A stretch of 64,000 bases of DNA from Neotamlana sedimentorum. GTDB lineage: Bacteria > Bacteroidota > Bacteroidia > Flavobacteriales > Flavobacteriaceae. The notes under the pieces were generated by a model. The model saw nothing but the letters and a program-made list of their open reading frames with translations. It was not told the origin of the DNA and searched no databases. This document shows, in pieces, positions 17,294 through 26,446 of the stretch. Location: positions 310,001 through 374,000 of the forward strand of contig NZ_JTDW01000005.1 in NCBI RefSeq assembly GCF_000943565.1, in the 5' to 3' direction. Each line of letters starts with the position of its first letter. The first letter of the stretch is position 1. The translations under genes and the position numbers were made by a program.

Positions 17294-18859
17294 TTAGTTT
17301 AAATAAGCAATATGAATAAAATTGTTATCTATTTGAGCTTGTACATTGAGATTATGTGCTCTAGCTTCGTTTAAAAGTGCGAAAACATTAGTTACTCCAT
17401 CGGTAGATAAAGTATTAATTTTTCGCCATCCAATTGTATCTAGGTATGCCCATGCATTTTTTGAATGTGGTGATGCATAAGTGCGCAGTACTTTTTTAGT
17501 AACATAAGACGTACCTCCAGAGCCAGAAGACACATTAGCGGTGATATTATTACCCGATCTAGCAATATTTGTAACACTTACACTAGAATCTGTATTCGCA
17601 TAAGTTTTGCTGCTTGGTGTTGAGGTATTTGTAAACGAAGTATTTCCTGTAATTGGATAAGCATCATTAGCATCTCCACTATTGGAATTGTTGTTTAAGT
17701 GGCGTGCACCATCAGCTTGTTCAATATCAACTAAATAATGATTTTCATCTGTATTGTTACCTTTACTATCATCAATATGTTCAATAATTAAACCTTCTCC
17801 TGGTAGATTTTTATCAAAGCCTTGTTGTTGCCTGTTTGATAATAAAAAATACTCTTGACTATTAGCACTTCCAATAGGAATTTTAATGATATCTTCATTA
17901 TCAAAATAAGGCTTAACAGTTAGATTTTGGGTACTGTTAAAAACAACTTTCGGAGTAACCCAACCACATTTAAGTTTACACCATGCAGTTGGATGAGCAG
18001 GTGTATGACCACCATTATTCCAACTACCTCCGGCCATTAAATCCCAACGTCCAGTTCCTTTCGAGGTATAATCGGTATCATACAAATCAGGCAGTGCACA
18101 AAGTAAATGGCCTAATTCGTGAGCCATAACGCCAACTCTACCATCTTCGGGTGCCATAAAATAACGGTTTATTTTGACACCATCGACATTTTTAGTAGTA
18201 ATGCCCCACTTGTGAGACCAAAAATCGGATTTATTACCAGTGGCTTCGCCGCCAGATCCAGCACAAATAACTATTAAGGCTTCTACAAAACCATCTCCAT
18301 CGTTATCATATTGACTAAAGTTTACAAAAGGTTGTGCTAAATCTATTGCATCCTCTACTAACTTTTGAGCATTTCTAGGATAACTACCAAAACCAAAATC
18401 ATTATTAGTGTAATAAGCTTTTGTTTGAGGTGCTCTGAACCAACCAGCCGTTGGTCCGTTTTGGCCCTTTACCTCGCCTATAACATTTAATTTTCCGTAA
18501 GATGCCTCTTTGTAATAATCGCGCATACTACCGGTTGCATAAGTGCCTTGAGAAAATAACATATTATTATAATGCGCTTGATTTTGAGCAGCTGTTTTAT
18601 CAGAAAAATCAACCAAAAGCACAATCGCACGTTTGGTGCCCGTAACGGGAGCTCTATCGGCAGCGATTCGATGATCATGCATTCGGGTTCGCTTAGGCCG
18701 ATTGGTAATTAAGGTAAACGTAGATAAATCCATAATATCAACTTCATCGATATCTTCGAATCCAGTTTCCTTAAGAATTTTTTGTTTTGTGCTTAAAATT
18801 TTTTGTTCAATCTCTGGAGAGGGTGGACAAATACATAAGCATTCTTCATGTTTGTTCAT
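17294..18859 (-). CDS. M6-family (immune inhibitor A-like) metalloprotease without signal peptide
   Basis: A 521-aa zinc protease of the M6 family. The active site is MAHELGHLLCALPDLYD with His247 and His251, followed by the M6-typical WDLMAGGSWNNGG and later the LPGEGLIIEHIDDS segment. The N-terminus (MNKHEECLCICPPSPEIEQK) is hydrophilic with Cys residues and carries no signal peptide or lipobox, unlike most M6 enzymes, and no T9SS C-terminal domain is visible. After a Ser/Gly linker a C-terminal module of about 70 residues (YASPHSKNAWAYLDTIGWRK) is repeated as a separate gene downstream. Secretion route and target are open. Confidence 0.88.
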   Translation of the reverse strand: MNKHEECLCICPPSPEIEQKILSTKQKILKETGFEDIDEVDIMDLSTFTLITNRPKRTRMHDHRIAADRAPVTGTKRAIVLLVDFSDKTAAQNQAHYNNMLFSQGTYATGSMRDYYKEASYGKLNVIGEVKGQNGPTAGWFRAPQTKAYYTNNDFGFGSYPRNAQKLVEDAIDLAQPFVNFSQYDNDGDGFVEALIVICAGSGGEATGNKSDFWSHKWGITTKNVDGVKINRYFMAPEDGRVGVMAHELGHLLCALPDLYDTDYTSKGTGRWDLMAGGSWNNGGHTPAHPTAWCKLKCGWVTPKVVFNSTQNLTVKPYFDNEDIIKIPIGSANSQEYFLLSNRQQQGFDKNLPGEGLIIEHIDDSKGNNTDENHYLVDIEQADGARHLNNNSNSGDANDAYPITGNTSFTNTSTPSSKTYANTDSSVSVTNIARSGNNITANVSSGSGGTSYVTKKVLRTYASPHSKNAWAYLDTIGWRKINTLSTDGVTNVFALLNEARAHNLNVQAQIDNNFIHIAYLN

Positions 18860-19120
18860 ATGTAAGGGTTTTAAAGTTAATTTACTTAACCATTTAAGTA
18901 ACTCGTTTGAAATGATGTTTTTAAAATGACATCAAAAATAGCAATACATAAAACCAAATAGTTTGGGAGGAAAACATTTAGGTGTGTACTAATCTTTACA
19001 ATTAGCTATAGGAAGAAAATTTAAGGATTAACCTTTGTCGTAAAATTATGTTTTAAAAAAGCCAAAAAAGAAAAAAACTAACTACAAAAAGTAAGCAAAA
19101 GCGTAAAATATAAAAAAGCA

Positions 19121-19795
19121 CTAAATAAAACCTTTGGCTTTTGCAACCATTACCAACTCGCGGTCGCTATTATTTTTGGTTTCAAAAAGTTGCTTAAGAC
19201 GTCGTTTACGTTTTTCTATTCCAGATTTTGTTAAAGGAATAAATTTTAATAGCTCCACCATTTTAGCACCATTTGAAAGTTCTATTAAAATATTTGTGTC
19301 AATAGCATCGATAACTATATTTTGACAAATTTTCTTTTTTAAAAGGTTTATTACAGTTTTACTAAAATAAGATTCTCCCGAAAAAATATTGGTTACGGCT
19401 GTTAATAAATGAAAATCGGTTATATCAGACTTTATTATTAGACCTTCGGGGTTTACAATATTTAAAATATTTATTAATCGTAAATTATCTTTAAAAGATG
19501 TAGTTATTAAAAGTTTAGCATTATTAATTTTGTTTTTAATAGCTTCACATAGTTGTTCGGCAGATTTTACTTTTTCTTCATAAGAAAAATAAAAATCTGT
19601 ATCTAAAATAATTAATCCATTATCGCCTAAAAGATCTTTCATTTTTAGTTTATCAAATATCGTTTCTATAGAATAAACTAAATTAATATTTAAAGGTATT
19701 GGAAATTGCTGCTTATTAGAAACTAATGTCTGCTTATAAGCTTGCGCTGTAATTGCATGACTGCTTGCAATAAGTATATTAAAAGTAGGTAACAT
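19121..19795 (-). CDS. DNA-binding response regulator (LuxR/NarL-like, divergent receiver)
   Basis: A 224-aa protein with a receiver-like N-terminal domain (FNILIASSHAITAQAYKQTL; candidate acceptor Asp in LIILDTDFYF) and a C-terminal helix-turn-helix region (GAKMVELLKFIPLTKSGIEKRKRRLKQLF), as in a flavobacterial response-regulator subgroup. The receiver lacks clear DD acidic residues at the start, so phosphorylation may be atypical. It lies 261 bases upstream of the M6 protease operon on the same strand and 0.9 kb downstream of an orphan histidine kinase gene; both could be functional partners (inference). Confidence 0.75.
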   Translation of the reverse strand: MLPTFNILIASSHAITAQAYKQTLVSNKQQFPIPLNINLVYSIETIFDKLKMKDLLGDNGLIILDTDFYFSYEEKVKSAEQLCEAIKNKINNAKLLITTSFKDNLRLINILNIVNPEGLIIKSDITDFHLLTAVTNIFSGESYFSKTVINLLKKKICQNIVIDAIDTNILIELSNGAKMVELLKFIPLTKSGIEKRKRRLKQLFETKNNSDRELVMVAKAKGFI

Positions 19796-20667
19796 AATTA
19801 AAATAGTTTGGTTAAATAATGCTATATTTTAGTCTTAATGGGAAGGACTATAAAACTATTTCAAATTTGGAGGTAATTTGTAAAAAGCACATGTAAATAT
19901 ACGTATATTATTACATATCAACAAATTAAACCTTAAAATTGGGATCAAAAAATTCGTATTATTATTCTTTAATAAATTATATAAAAGCTAAAATATCTGA
20001 AATTTTTTAATCCGCTTCATACCAGTTTTATTCGCCATAGCCTATAATAAATATCTAAACGTTAAATTTATTAATTAGTGTTTTTGATTATAAATTTCAC
20101 ATAGATTTTTAAATTAGCACTATGTCATTTATTACTATTTTACTCTTCAGTAAAAGACAAAAGCCAACGGGTGTTAGAAAGTTTTTAATTCTTAAAAATT
20201 GTAGGGTGTAAAACTTACACTGCAACACTAAACAATGTAACAACTTATAACCGAAATGAGGTAGATTCTCTTTTTATCTAAATCCATTTTATTAACAGTA
20301 TGTTTTGGTTACTTATTTCGTTTTAAATAGTTTACATTAAAAGTATAACAATTTTACGCGTGTTTATAGAAGTTTTTACTATCAAAGAAGTACTCCTTTT
20401 AAAAATTAGTATAACTTACTCTTATAAAAGAGGCTATAGACCAGGTAATGCTTGCAATATTTATTATAGCTTTAATTAACCATACTTGAATTGTATTTCT
20501 AAATGCGGAAACCAGCCAAATCCTTTATTAAATAACACTTTTAATTATCAAGGTTTTAATGGTATAAGAATAGTATTAAGCAAAAAAATAATTTCATATT
20601 TAACATCCAAAATAAAATTGTAGGCGTATATTAAATAAATATTCCGCGTTACGCGCCTATATATATC
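19796..20667. other. Gene-free AT-rich spacer between response regulator and histidine kinase
   Basis: About 870 bases with no open frame that looks coding on either strand. The only structure seen is a short perfect inverted repeat GTGTAA-AAC-TTACAC at 20206-20220 and CGCG-TTA-CGCG at about 20645-20655. A 29-codon ATG frame at 20122 has no supporting features. The stretch is unusually long for this gene-dense window and may be a decayed gene or hold regulatory sites. Confidence 0.5.
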
Positions 20668-20700
20668 AAAAGCACTTTACTTAGTTAGGTAAAGTGCTTT
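20668..20700 (-). terminator. Strong hairpin overlapping the histidine kinase stop codon
   Basis: AAAGCACTTTAC and GTAAAGTGCTTT form a perfect 12-bp stem with an 8-base loop. The stop codon of the minus-strand kinase lies inside the stem. The T-run after it on the minus strand is only four bases, so termination efficiency is uncertain. Confidence 0.55.
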
Positions 20701-22092
20701 AGCTTTTTCTGTAGATTGTAAGTTCGTAGATATAGTAAACCAAAATACTGATCCGTAATCTACTATACTTTCAACACCAATTTCGCCTTCAAGTAAATTA
20801 GAATAGGCTTTCGAAATAGCTAATCCAATACCTGCGCCATGAATAGCATCATCATTACTATGATCTATTCTATAAAATGGAGCAAAAATATCAGACAATT
20901 TATCTTTTGAAATACCAATACCTGTATCTTCGACACTAAATTTTACTATTGAGCTCTCATAGTCTAAAACACAATTAACCAAAATACTACCATCTTTATT
21001 AGTATATTTTAATGCATTAGCAATTAAATGTTTTAAAATTGTAGTGAATTTTTCCACATCGGAAACCACAATATTATTTCGCTTAGGAATATCATTGTTT
21101 AAATTTAAATAAACTCCTTTTTCTTTAGCTATAGGTGTAAACTCTTTTACAATATCTTCAACACTATGCATAATGTTAAAAGGTGCTAAATTAGCAGTTA
21201 ATAACCCAGATTCTAATTTCGAATAATTAACAATATCACTAATAACATCTAATAACTTATTTCCGTTGTCTTGTATAACTTTTACATATTCATTAAATTC
21301 AGAATCAATATTATAATCCTTTAAAAGTTCTGCACAGCCTAAAATACCATACATAGGCGTTCTTATTTCATGACTCATATTAGCTAAAAATGCTGTTTTT
21401 AATTTATTCGATCTTTCCGCTTCACCTTTAGCTTTAACAACATTTTTATGTTTTTTTATTAATTTTTCTTGCAAATTAGTCTCCTTAATTAATGCCCTAT
21501 TTAATTGATCAATTAAAAAAGAAACCGAAAATACCATTAGAAAATTAAACATAATATTATTCGTGAAAACTATAAAAATAACTTCAATAGGTGTATTCCT
21601 ATTAAAATTAAATATAATCCATTCGAAATAAGAAATTAGCAACACTAATCCATAAAAAGTAGCTGTAATTAATACTGTATTTATACCGGCTTTTCTGCCA
21701 CTATAAAGTGTAACAAAAACACAAAGCATAGATAACATTATGGTGCCATTACTATTAAAGCCTAACTCTAAAATTAAGGCAAAAGATAATGCAAAAAAAT
21801 TGATTGAAAATAAACGTTTTTTAGTAGTTAAGCCCATTTTTTTGTTTAAGAAGATAAAAAACAAAACAAGCATACCTGCTGTATCTATAAATACGACCAG
21901 CCATTTGTTTAAACTAATTGCTACAATGGCGCTTGCTAAATATGCGAAAAAGCCAAGTACTACTGTTAAAATAAATATTGATACAAACAATTTATTTCTA
22001 AAATAAAATAAGCTACTAGCCTTAGTTTTACGTGAAAGACCACTAAACTTTAAATACCAATTAAAATAAGATAACCACAATTGTTTTAACAT
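20677..22092 (-). CDS. Membrane sensor histidine kinase (orphan, no receiver)
   Basis: A 471-aa inner-membrane kinase. About six hydrophobic helices fill residues 30-190 (FVSIFILTVVLGFFAYLA, WLVVFIDTAGMLVLFFIFL and others) with little periplasmic domain, then a coiled coil, HisKA with His241 (NMSHEIRTPMYGILG), and a HATPase domain (HLIANALKYT, DTGIGI, HGAGIGLAISKAYS). ATG 22092 is chosen over an upstream in-frame TTG at 22095. No response regulator is adjacent; the nearest is the LuxR-like gene 0.9 kb downstream on the same strand. Confidence 0.9.
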   Translation of the reverse strand: MLKQLWLSYFNWYLKFSGLSRKTKASSLFYFRNKLFVSIFILTVVLGFFAYLASAIVAISLNKWLVVFIDTAGMLVLFFIFLNKKMGLTTKKRLFSINFFALSFALILELGFNSNGTIMLSMLCVFVTLYSGRKAGINTVLITATFYGLVLLISYFEWIIFNFNRNTPIEVIFIVFTNNIMFNFLMVFSVSFLIDQLNRALIKETNLQEKLIKKHKNVVKAKGEAERSNKLKTAFLANMSHEIRTPMYGILGCAELLKDYNIDSEFNEYVKVIQDNGNKLLDVISDIVNYSKLESGLLTANLAPFNIMHSVEDIVKEFTPIAKEKGVYLNLNNDIPKRNNIVVSDVEKFTTILKHLIANALKYTNKDGSILVNCVLDYESSIVKFSVEDTGIGISKDKLSDIFAPFYRIDHSNDDAIHGAGIGLAISKAYSNLLEGEIGVESIVDYGSVFWFTISTNLQSTEKAKALYLTK

Positions 22093-22208
22093 CAAAAAAA
22101 ATTCACATTAATATGTTATAAGAAAAAACCTATGCAATAATACTAAATTTTAACTAAATTAAAGATAAAACACTAATTTTATCGATTAAGTGTAAAAATT
22201 ATTTGTTT

Positions 22209-22216
22209 TATTTTTG
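22209..22216 (+). promoter_or_regulatory. Bacteroidetes -7 promoter element (TATTTTTG) of kynU
   Basis: Exact TAnnTTTG match, 24 bases before the proposed TTG start of kynU at 22241. Confidence 0.65.
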
Positions 22217-22240
22217 CTTTTCAATCTAAATTATTCGAAA

Positions 22241-23509
22241 TTGATTTCATATAAAACGGGACTAGATTTTTCAAAAAGACAAGATCAAGAAGATAAATTA
22301 GCGCATTACCGCTCTAAATTTCATATACCTAAAGATAATAATGGTAAAGAATGGTTATACTTTACAGGAAACTCATTGGGTTTACAACCTAAAAGTACAC
22401 AAACATATATTCAGCAAGAGTTAAACGATTGGGCTAATCTTGGTGTGGAAGGACACTTCGAAGCTAAAAACCCATGGTTACCATACCATGAGTTTTTAAC
22501 TGAAAGCATGGCTAAAATTGTTGGTGCTAAACCTATTGAAGTTGTCGTGATGAATACACTTACTACCAACTTGCATTTGCTAATGGTTAGCTTTTACCAA
22601 CCAACAAAAACTAAATATAAAATTGTTATTGAAAGTGACGCCTTTCCTAGTGATAGGTACGCCGTACAAACGCAATTAGAATTTCATGGTTTTAATGCTA
22701 AAGACGGTATTGTTGAATGGAAACCTCGTGAAAATGAGGAACTTTTAAACATTGAAGATTTAGAACACATTTTAAACGAACAAGGCGACGAAATTGCACT
22801 ACTTTTAATTGGAGGTGTAAACTATTATACGGGTCAATACCTCGATTTAAAACGAATTGCTAAAATTGGTCATGCTAAAAACTGTATGGTTGGTATCGAT
22901 TTAGCTCACGGAGCCGGAAATATAAAACCAGAATTACACGATTCTGGAGTCGACTTTGCAGCTTGGTGTACTTACAAATATTTAAATTCTGGACCAGGCA
23001 GTTTAGCTGGACTTTTTGTTCACGAAAAACACGCCTACAATAAAAACTTAAAACGTTTTGCTGGTTGGTGGAGCCATAATAAAGATACGCGATTTAATAT
23101 GCGCCAACAGCTCGATGTTATGCCTGGAGCCGAAGGTTGGCAATTAAGTAACCCGCCCATTCTTTCTATGGCTGCCATAAAAGCTTCATTAGATATGTTT
23201 AACGAAGTTGGCATGGATGCGTTAAGAGAAAAATCGGAAAAACTAACGGGATATTTCGAGTTTTTAATTAATCAATTAAACAATCAGAAAATAAAAATTA
23301 TTACCCCTAAAAACCCAAAAGAGCGTGGTTGCCAACTCTCTATACAAGTACAAAATGCCGATAAAAGTTTGCACCACAAACTTACCGAAGCAAATATTAT
23401 TACAGATTGGCGAGAACCAGACGTTATTCGTTGTGCACCAACACCATTATACAACACTTATCAAGATGTATTTAACATGGTGGAAAAATTAAAAGACATA
23501 TTAAACTAA
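22241..23509 (+). CDS. kynU: Kynureninase
   Basis: A 422-aa PLP enzyme that splits kynurenine or 3-hydroxykynurenine into (3-hydroxy)anthranilate and alanine. Diagnostic stretches: FTGNSLGLQPKST, LNDWANLGVEGHF, VMNTLTTNLHLLM, GVNYYTGQ, DLAHGAGNI and CTYKYLNSGPG with the PLP lysine; WWSHNKDTRFNM follows. The start is taken as TTG 22241 because an earlier in-frame TTG falls in the promoter and family members begin near ISYKTGLDFSKRQD. First gene of the kynurenine block; kmo follows after 48 bases. Confidence 0.95.
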   Translation: MISYKTGLDFSKRQDQEDKLAHYRSKFHIPKDNNGKEWLYFTGNSLGLQPKSTQTYIQQELNDWANLGVEGHFEAKNPWLPYHEFLTESMAKIVGAKPIEVVVMNTLTTNLHLLMVSFYQPTKTKYKIVIESDAFPSDRYAVQTQLEFHGFNAKDGIVEWKPRENEELLNIEDLEHILNEQGDEIALLLIGGVNYYTGQYLDLKRIAKIGHAKNCMVGIDLAHGAGNIKPELHDSGVDFAAWCTYKYLNSGPGSLAGLFVHEKHAYNKNLKRFAGWWSHNKDTRFNMRQQLDVMPGAEGWQLSNPPILSMAAIKASLDMFNEVGMDALREKSEKLTGYFEFLINQLNNQKIKIITPKNPKERGCQLSIQVQNADKSLHHKLTEANIITDWREPDVIRCAPTPLYNTYQDVFNMVEKLKDILN

Positions 23510-23557
23510 TGCATAATCTAAACATGATATTCTAAAGCACATACAGAATAACTAAAT

Positions 23558-24952
23558 ATGAAACAAAAAGAAAATATTTTAATTATTGGCGCAGGTTTAT
23601 GCGGTAGTTTATTAGCATTAAGGCTTGCACAACGTGGTTATAATGTAACAATTTACGAAATGCGCCCAGACTTAAGAAAAACCGATATTTCTTCAGGACG
23701 CTCTATAAATCTTGCGTTTTCAGATCGTGGCAATAAAGCTATGAAATTAGTAGGTTTAGAAGATAAAGTGAAGTCGCTTTGTATACCCATGCATGGTAGA
23801 ATGATTCACGATAAGCAAGGCAACACCTTAATATCTAATTACAGTGGTCGTGATTACGAATTTATCAATTCAGTTTCACGAGGCGAATTAAATGCGCTAT
23901 TACTTTCAGAAGCCGAAAAACACGAAAACGTTACTATTTATTTTAATAAGAAATGTAAATCGGTAAACTTCGAAAAAACTACAGCGCTTTTTAAAGATTA
24001 CGAAAGTAAAACCGAATTTGTTGAAGACGCCGATTGTATTATTGCAACAGATGGCGCAGGCTCGGTTTTGCGAAAAAGTTATTATTTAGGCAAAAAGTTC
24101 TTATTTAGCTTTTCGCAAAATTATTTAACTCATGGCTATAAAGAATTAAGTATTTTACCAACCCAAACTGGCGATTATAAAACCTATAAAAACGCTTTAC
24201 ATATTTGGCCTAGAGGCGACTTTATGCTTATTGCACTTCCTAATTTAGATGGTAGTTTTACTGTCACGCTATTTTTAAGTTACACACAAGGTAAATTTAA
24301 CTTTAACAATTTAACCACACCAGAAATAGTAACCGAATTCTTTAATCAAGAATTTCCCGATGCGCTTAAAATAATGCCTAATTTAGTTGATGACTTTTTT
24401 AAAAACCCAACGGGAACTTTAGGTACAATAAAATGTTCTCCTTGGCATTTTAAAGGTAACACATTACTTATGGGCGATGCGGCACACGCCATTGTGCCTT
24501 TTTACGGTCAAGGAATGAATGCCTCGTTTGAAGATGTGGTCGAGTTCGATGCTATTTTAGAAAAACATAAAGGTAATTGGGAAACAGTATTTGTAGAATA
24601 CGAAAAAACAAGAAAAAAAGACACCGATGCTATTGCAGATTTAGCCATCGATAATTTTCATGAAATGCGCGACCATGTTGGGCAAGCTATTTTTCAAGAA
24701 AAACGAAAAATTGAAATAACTTTGGAGAAGGAATTCCCAAAAGAATATGCTTCAAAATACAGTTTGGTTACATTTAACGAAAATATTGGTTACGAAGAAG
24801 CTATGCTAAAAGGACGCGCACAAGACAAAGCTATTTTAAATTTATTATCGAATAAGCTAATCTCAACAAACGATAACACCTCAACTATTTTAGATAAAGT
24901 TAAAAAAGAAACCGAAGTTATTTTAAACGAAAACCGAATTGCAGGACTTTAA
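23558..24952 (+). CDS. kmo: Kynurenine 3-monooxygenase
   Basis: A 464-aa FAD-dependent class A hydroxylase converting kynurenine to 3-hydroxykynurenine with NADPH and O2. FAD motifs: IIGAGLCGSLLALRLAQRG at the N-terminus, ATDGAG in the middle (DG motif) and LMGDAAHAIVPFYGQGMNAS. DISSGRSINLAFSDRG is typical of KMO. It lies between kynU and haaO in pathway order. No C-terminal membrane anchor is visible, as in bacterial KMOs. Confidence 0.95.
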   Translation: MKQKENILIIGAGLCGSLLALRLAQRGYNVTIYEMRPDLRKTDISSGRSINLAFSDRGNKAMKLVGLEDKVKSLCIPMHGRMIHDKQGNTLISNYSGRDYEFINSVSRGELNALLLSEAEKHENVTIYFNKKCKSVNFEKTTALFKDYESKTEFVEDADCIIATDGAGSVLRKSYYLGKKFLFSFSQNYLTHGYKELSILPTQTGDYKTYKNALHIWPRGDFMLIALPNLDGSFTVTLFLSYTQGKFNFNNLTTPEIVTEFFNQEFPDALKIMPNLVDDFFKNPTGTLGTIKCSPWHFKGNTLLMGDAAHAIVPFYGQGMNASFEDVVEFDAILEKHKGNWETVFVEYEKTRKKDTDAIADLAIDNFHEMRDHVGQAIFQEKRKIEITLEKEFPKEYASKYSLVTFNENIGYEEAMLKGRAQDKAILNLLSNKLISTNDNTSTILDKVKKETEVILNENRIAGL

Positions 24953-25509
24953 AAAACACCTTTAACGTTTAGCTAATCATCATTTTTTTTAACTGATGAC
25001 ATAATAATATTGCCCTGCGTTATTTCTATATTTTAAGTTTAATAAATTTATAAAATCGGCTGTTTATTTCAATAAAAAAATAATGAAACAGCCCATTTTG
25101 GCCTTCTTAAAAATGAAATCTGCCTTGGTTTACAAAAACTAAAGCAAAAAGCCCCTTCAAAACCTACATATTAAAACAAAATAATAATTTTAAACTACAA
25201 TAAACAACTTTAACTAAGTAAGTCACAAACAAATCGAAACTGAACATATTTTTTTAATTACAAATTAGTATTCACTTTCACAGATTTCAATAAATCTATT
25301 TGGTAAACATATTGGTAAGTATATATATTGAAAAAACAATAACAAAAATCATTGTTTTACTAACCATTTTAAACCATAATTATATGATAACGCTTACCAA
25401 AATTTTAATTGAAATAATCATTTTAATTATTTCAATTTTCTAACTTTTTTAAATACGTAAAACTTAGTCTAGAATAAGTTTTACTATTTTTACAAAAACA
25501 AGATTAAAA
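24953..25509. other. AT-rich intergenic region after kmo with inverted repeats
   Basis: About 560 bases without a credible gene. Seen here: GGCTGTTT/AAACAGCC inverted repeat around 25059-25098; TTGGTAA twice near 25300-25320 with a distant inverse copy CTTACCAA at 25393-25400; and a perfect 11-bp inverted repeat ATTGAAATAAT/ATTATTTCAAT at 25408-25436 followed by T-rich sequence, possibly a weak terminator of kmo transcripts. Confidence 0.4.
25485..25492 (+). promoter_or_regulatory. Near-consensus -7 element (TATTTTTA) of the 50-aa gene
   Basis: One base off TAnnTTTG and 17 bases before the TTG start at 25510 of the small protein gene. Confidence 0.35.
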
Positions 25510-25662
25510 TTGAAAAAGCATTTTTTTAAAGGATTAGCAAAACTTAATAAATTTATTCTACCCAGTTATACTAAACAGCAACTCGATTTAGCTAAAGCTA
25601 GTAGACTACAACTTGCCATAATTGGTTGGCGGTATTATGTAACTACCAAGGCATTAGGCTAG
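25510..25662 (+). CDS. Small basic protein, 50 aa, conserved-looking in flavobacteria
   Basis: A complete short frame from TTG to TAG: starts MKKHFFKGLAKLNKFILPSY and ends IIGWRYYVTTKALG. Lys/Arg-rich with a weakly amphipathic middle (LDLAKASRLQLAIIGW). I recall very similar short proteins in flavobacterial genomes, sometimes labelled SsrA-binding protein, but nothing here supports an SmpB function (SmpB is about 150 aa). It sits in an otherwise empty 0.95-kb gap between kmo and haaO. Coding is supported by the intact frame, near-consensus promoter and start distance. Confidence 0.6.
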   Translation: MKKHFFKGLAKLNKFILPSYTKQQLDLAKASRLQLAIIGWRYYVTTKALG

Positions 25663-25898
25663 TATTACTAGATACAAACAAAAAAACATTTCCAGCGCAG
25701 GTTTACTGGAAATCACATTGCAAAACCAGTAGAAGTTCCAAACATTATTTCCTTTTTTATTTAATGATAACATCTGTAATTTAAACACATAAAAACTGTT
25801 ATAATTTTGGGAGCACAAAATCCTTATAGAAACAAGACTTTTTAACTATCTTTAAACTGTACTGATGCTTGAATTAGAAAATCTAAAAATTATATAAA

Positions 25899-26390
25899 AT
25901 GAGTAAAATATATCCTCCTATTAATTTTAAAGAATGGATTGAAGAAAACCGTCATTTATTAAAGCCGCCTGTAGGAAACAAAGTGGTTTGGAAAGATGGC
26001 GATTTTATTGTAATGGTTGTTGGCGGCCCAAACGATCGTACAGATTATCATTATAACGAAACACCCGAATTTTTCTATCAAATTGAAGGCGATATTGTTT
26101 TAAAAGTTATAGACGAAGGCAAACCTAAAGACATTCACATTAAAGAAGGTGAGATATTTTTATTACCGCCAAAAGTGCCACATTCGCCACAGCGCGGACC
26201 AAATACGGTGGGTTTGGTTATAGAATACCCCAGAGAAAAAGGCGTAAAAGATAAATTACAATGGTATTCTGAAGAAGAAGCCGACTTAATTTATGAAGAA
26301 GAGTTTACTTTAGAAAACATTGAAACCGATATGCCTGCTATTTTCGACAGATATCATGAAAAATTTGGAAAAGGAAAATCGAACAAATAA
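25899..26390 (+). CDS. haaO: 3-Hydroxyanthranilate 3,4-dioxygenase lacking the rubredoxin-like iron site
   Basis: A 163-aa cupin-fold ring-cleaving dioxygenase forming 2-amino-3-carboxymuconate semialdehyde. The N-terminus ([20 protein letters not shown]) and [22 protein letters not shown] are diagnostic; Fe(II) ligands are His51, Glu57 and His95 ([12 protein letters not shown]). Well-studied bacterial enzymes carry four C-terminal Cys in a rubredoxin-like site; here the matching segment reads [15 protein letters not shown] and the whole protein has no Cys. It is followed after 56 bases by the ACMSD gene. Confidence 0.95.
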   Translation: MSKIYPPINFKEWIEENRHLLKPPVGNKVVWKDGDFIVMVVGGPNDRTDYHYNETPEFFYQIEGDIVLKVIDEGKPKDIHIKEGEIFLLPPKVPHSPQRGPNTVGLVIEYPREKGVKDKLQWYSEEEADLIYEEEFTLENIETDMPAIFDRYHEKFGKGKSNK

Positions 26391-26446
26391 ATTCTTATTA
26401 ATTTAAATTAGATTGTCGCGTTAAAATAGCGCAATAATACCAAACC

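Noticed and set aside
17294-18859. T9SS C-terminal sorting domain on the M6 protease
   Set aside because: The C-terminus lacks the usual Gly/Lys-rich type A or B signature and there is no N-terminal signal peptide, which T9SS cargo requires.
20122-20211. 29-codon ATG frame in the 870-base spacer
   Set aside because: Too short, no promoter match at a sensible distance and no recognisable sequence.
25300-25436. TTGGTAA direct and inverted repeats as a CRISPR-like or operator array
   Set aside because: Only two direct copies and one distant inverse copy, with no regular spacers; could be chance in AT-rich DNA.
25510-25662. Calling the 50-aa protein an SsrA-binding protein (SmpB)
   Set aside because: SmpB is about 150 residues with a beta-barrel; the 50-residue sequence shows none of its motifs.
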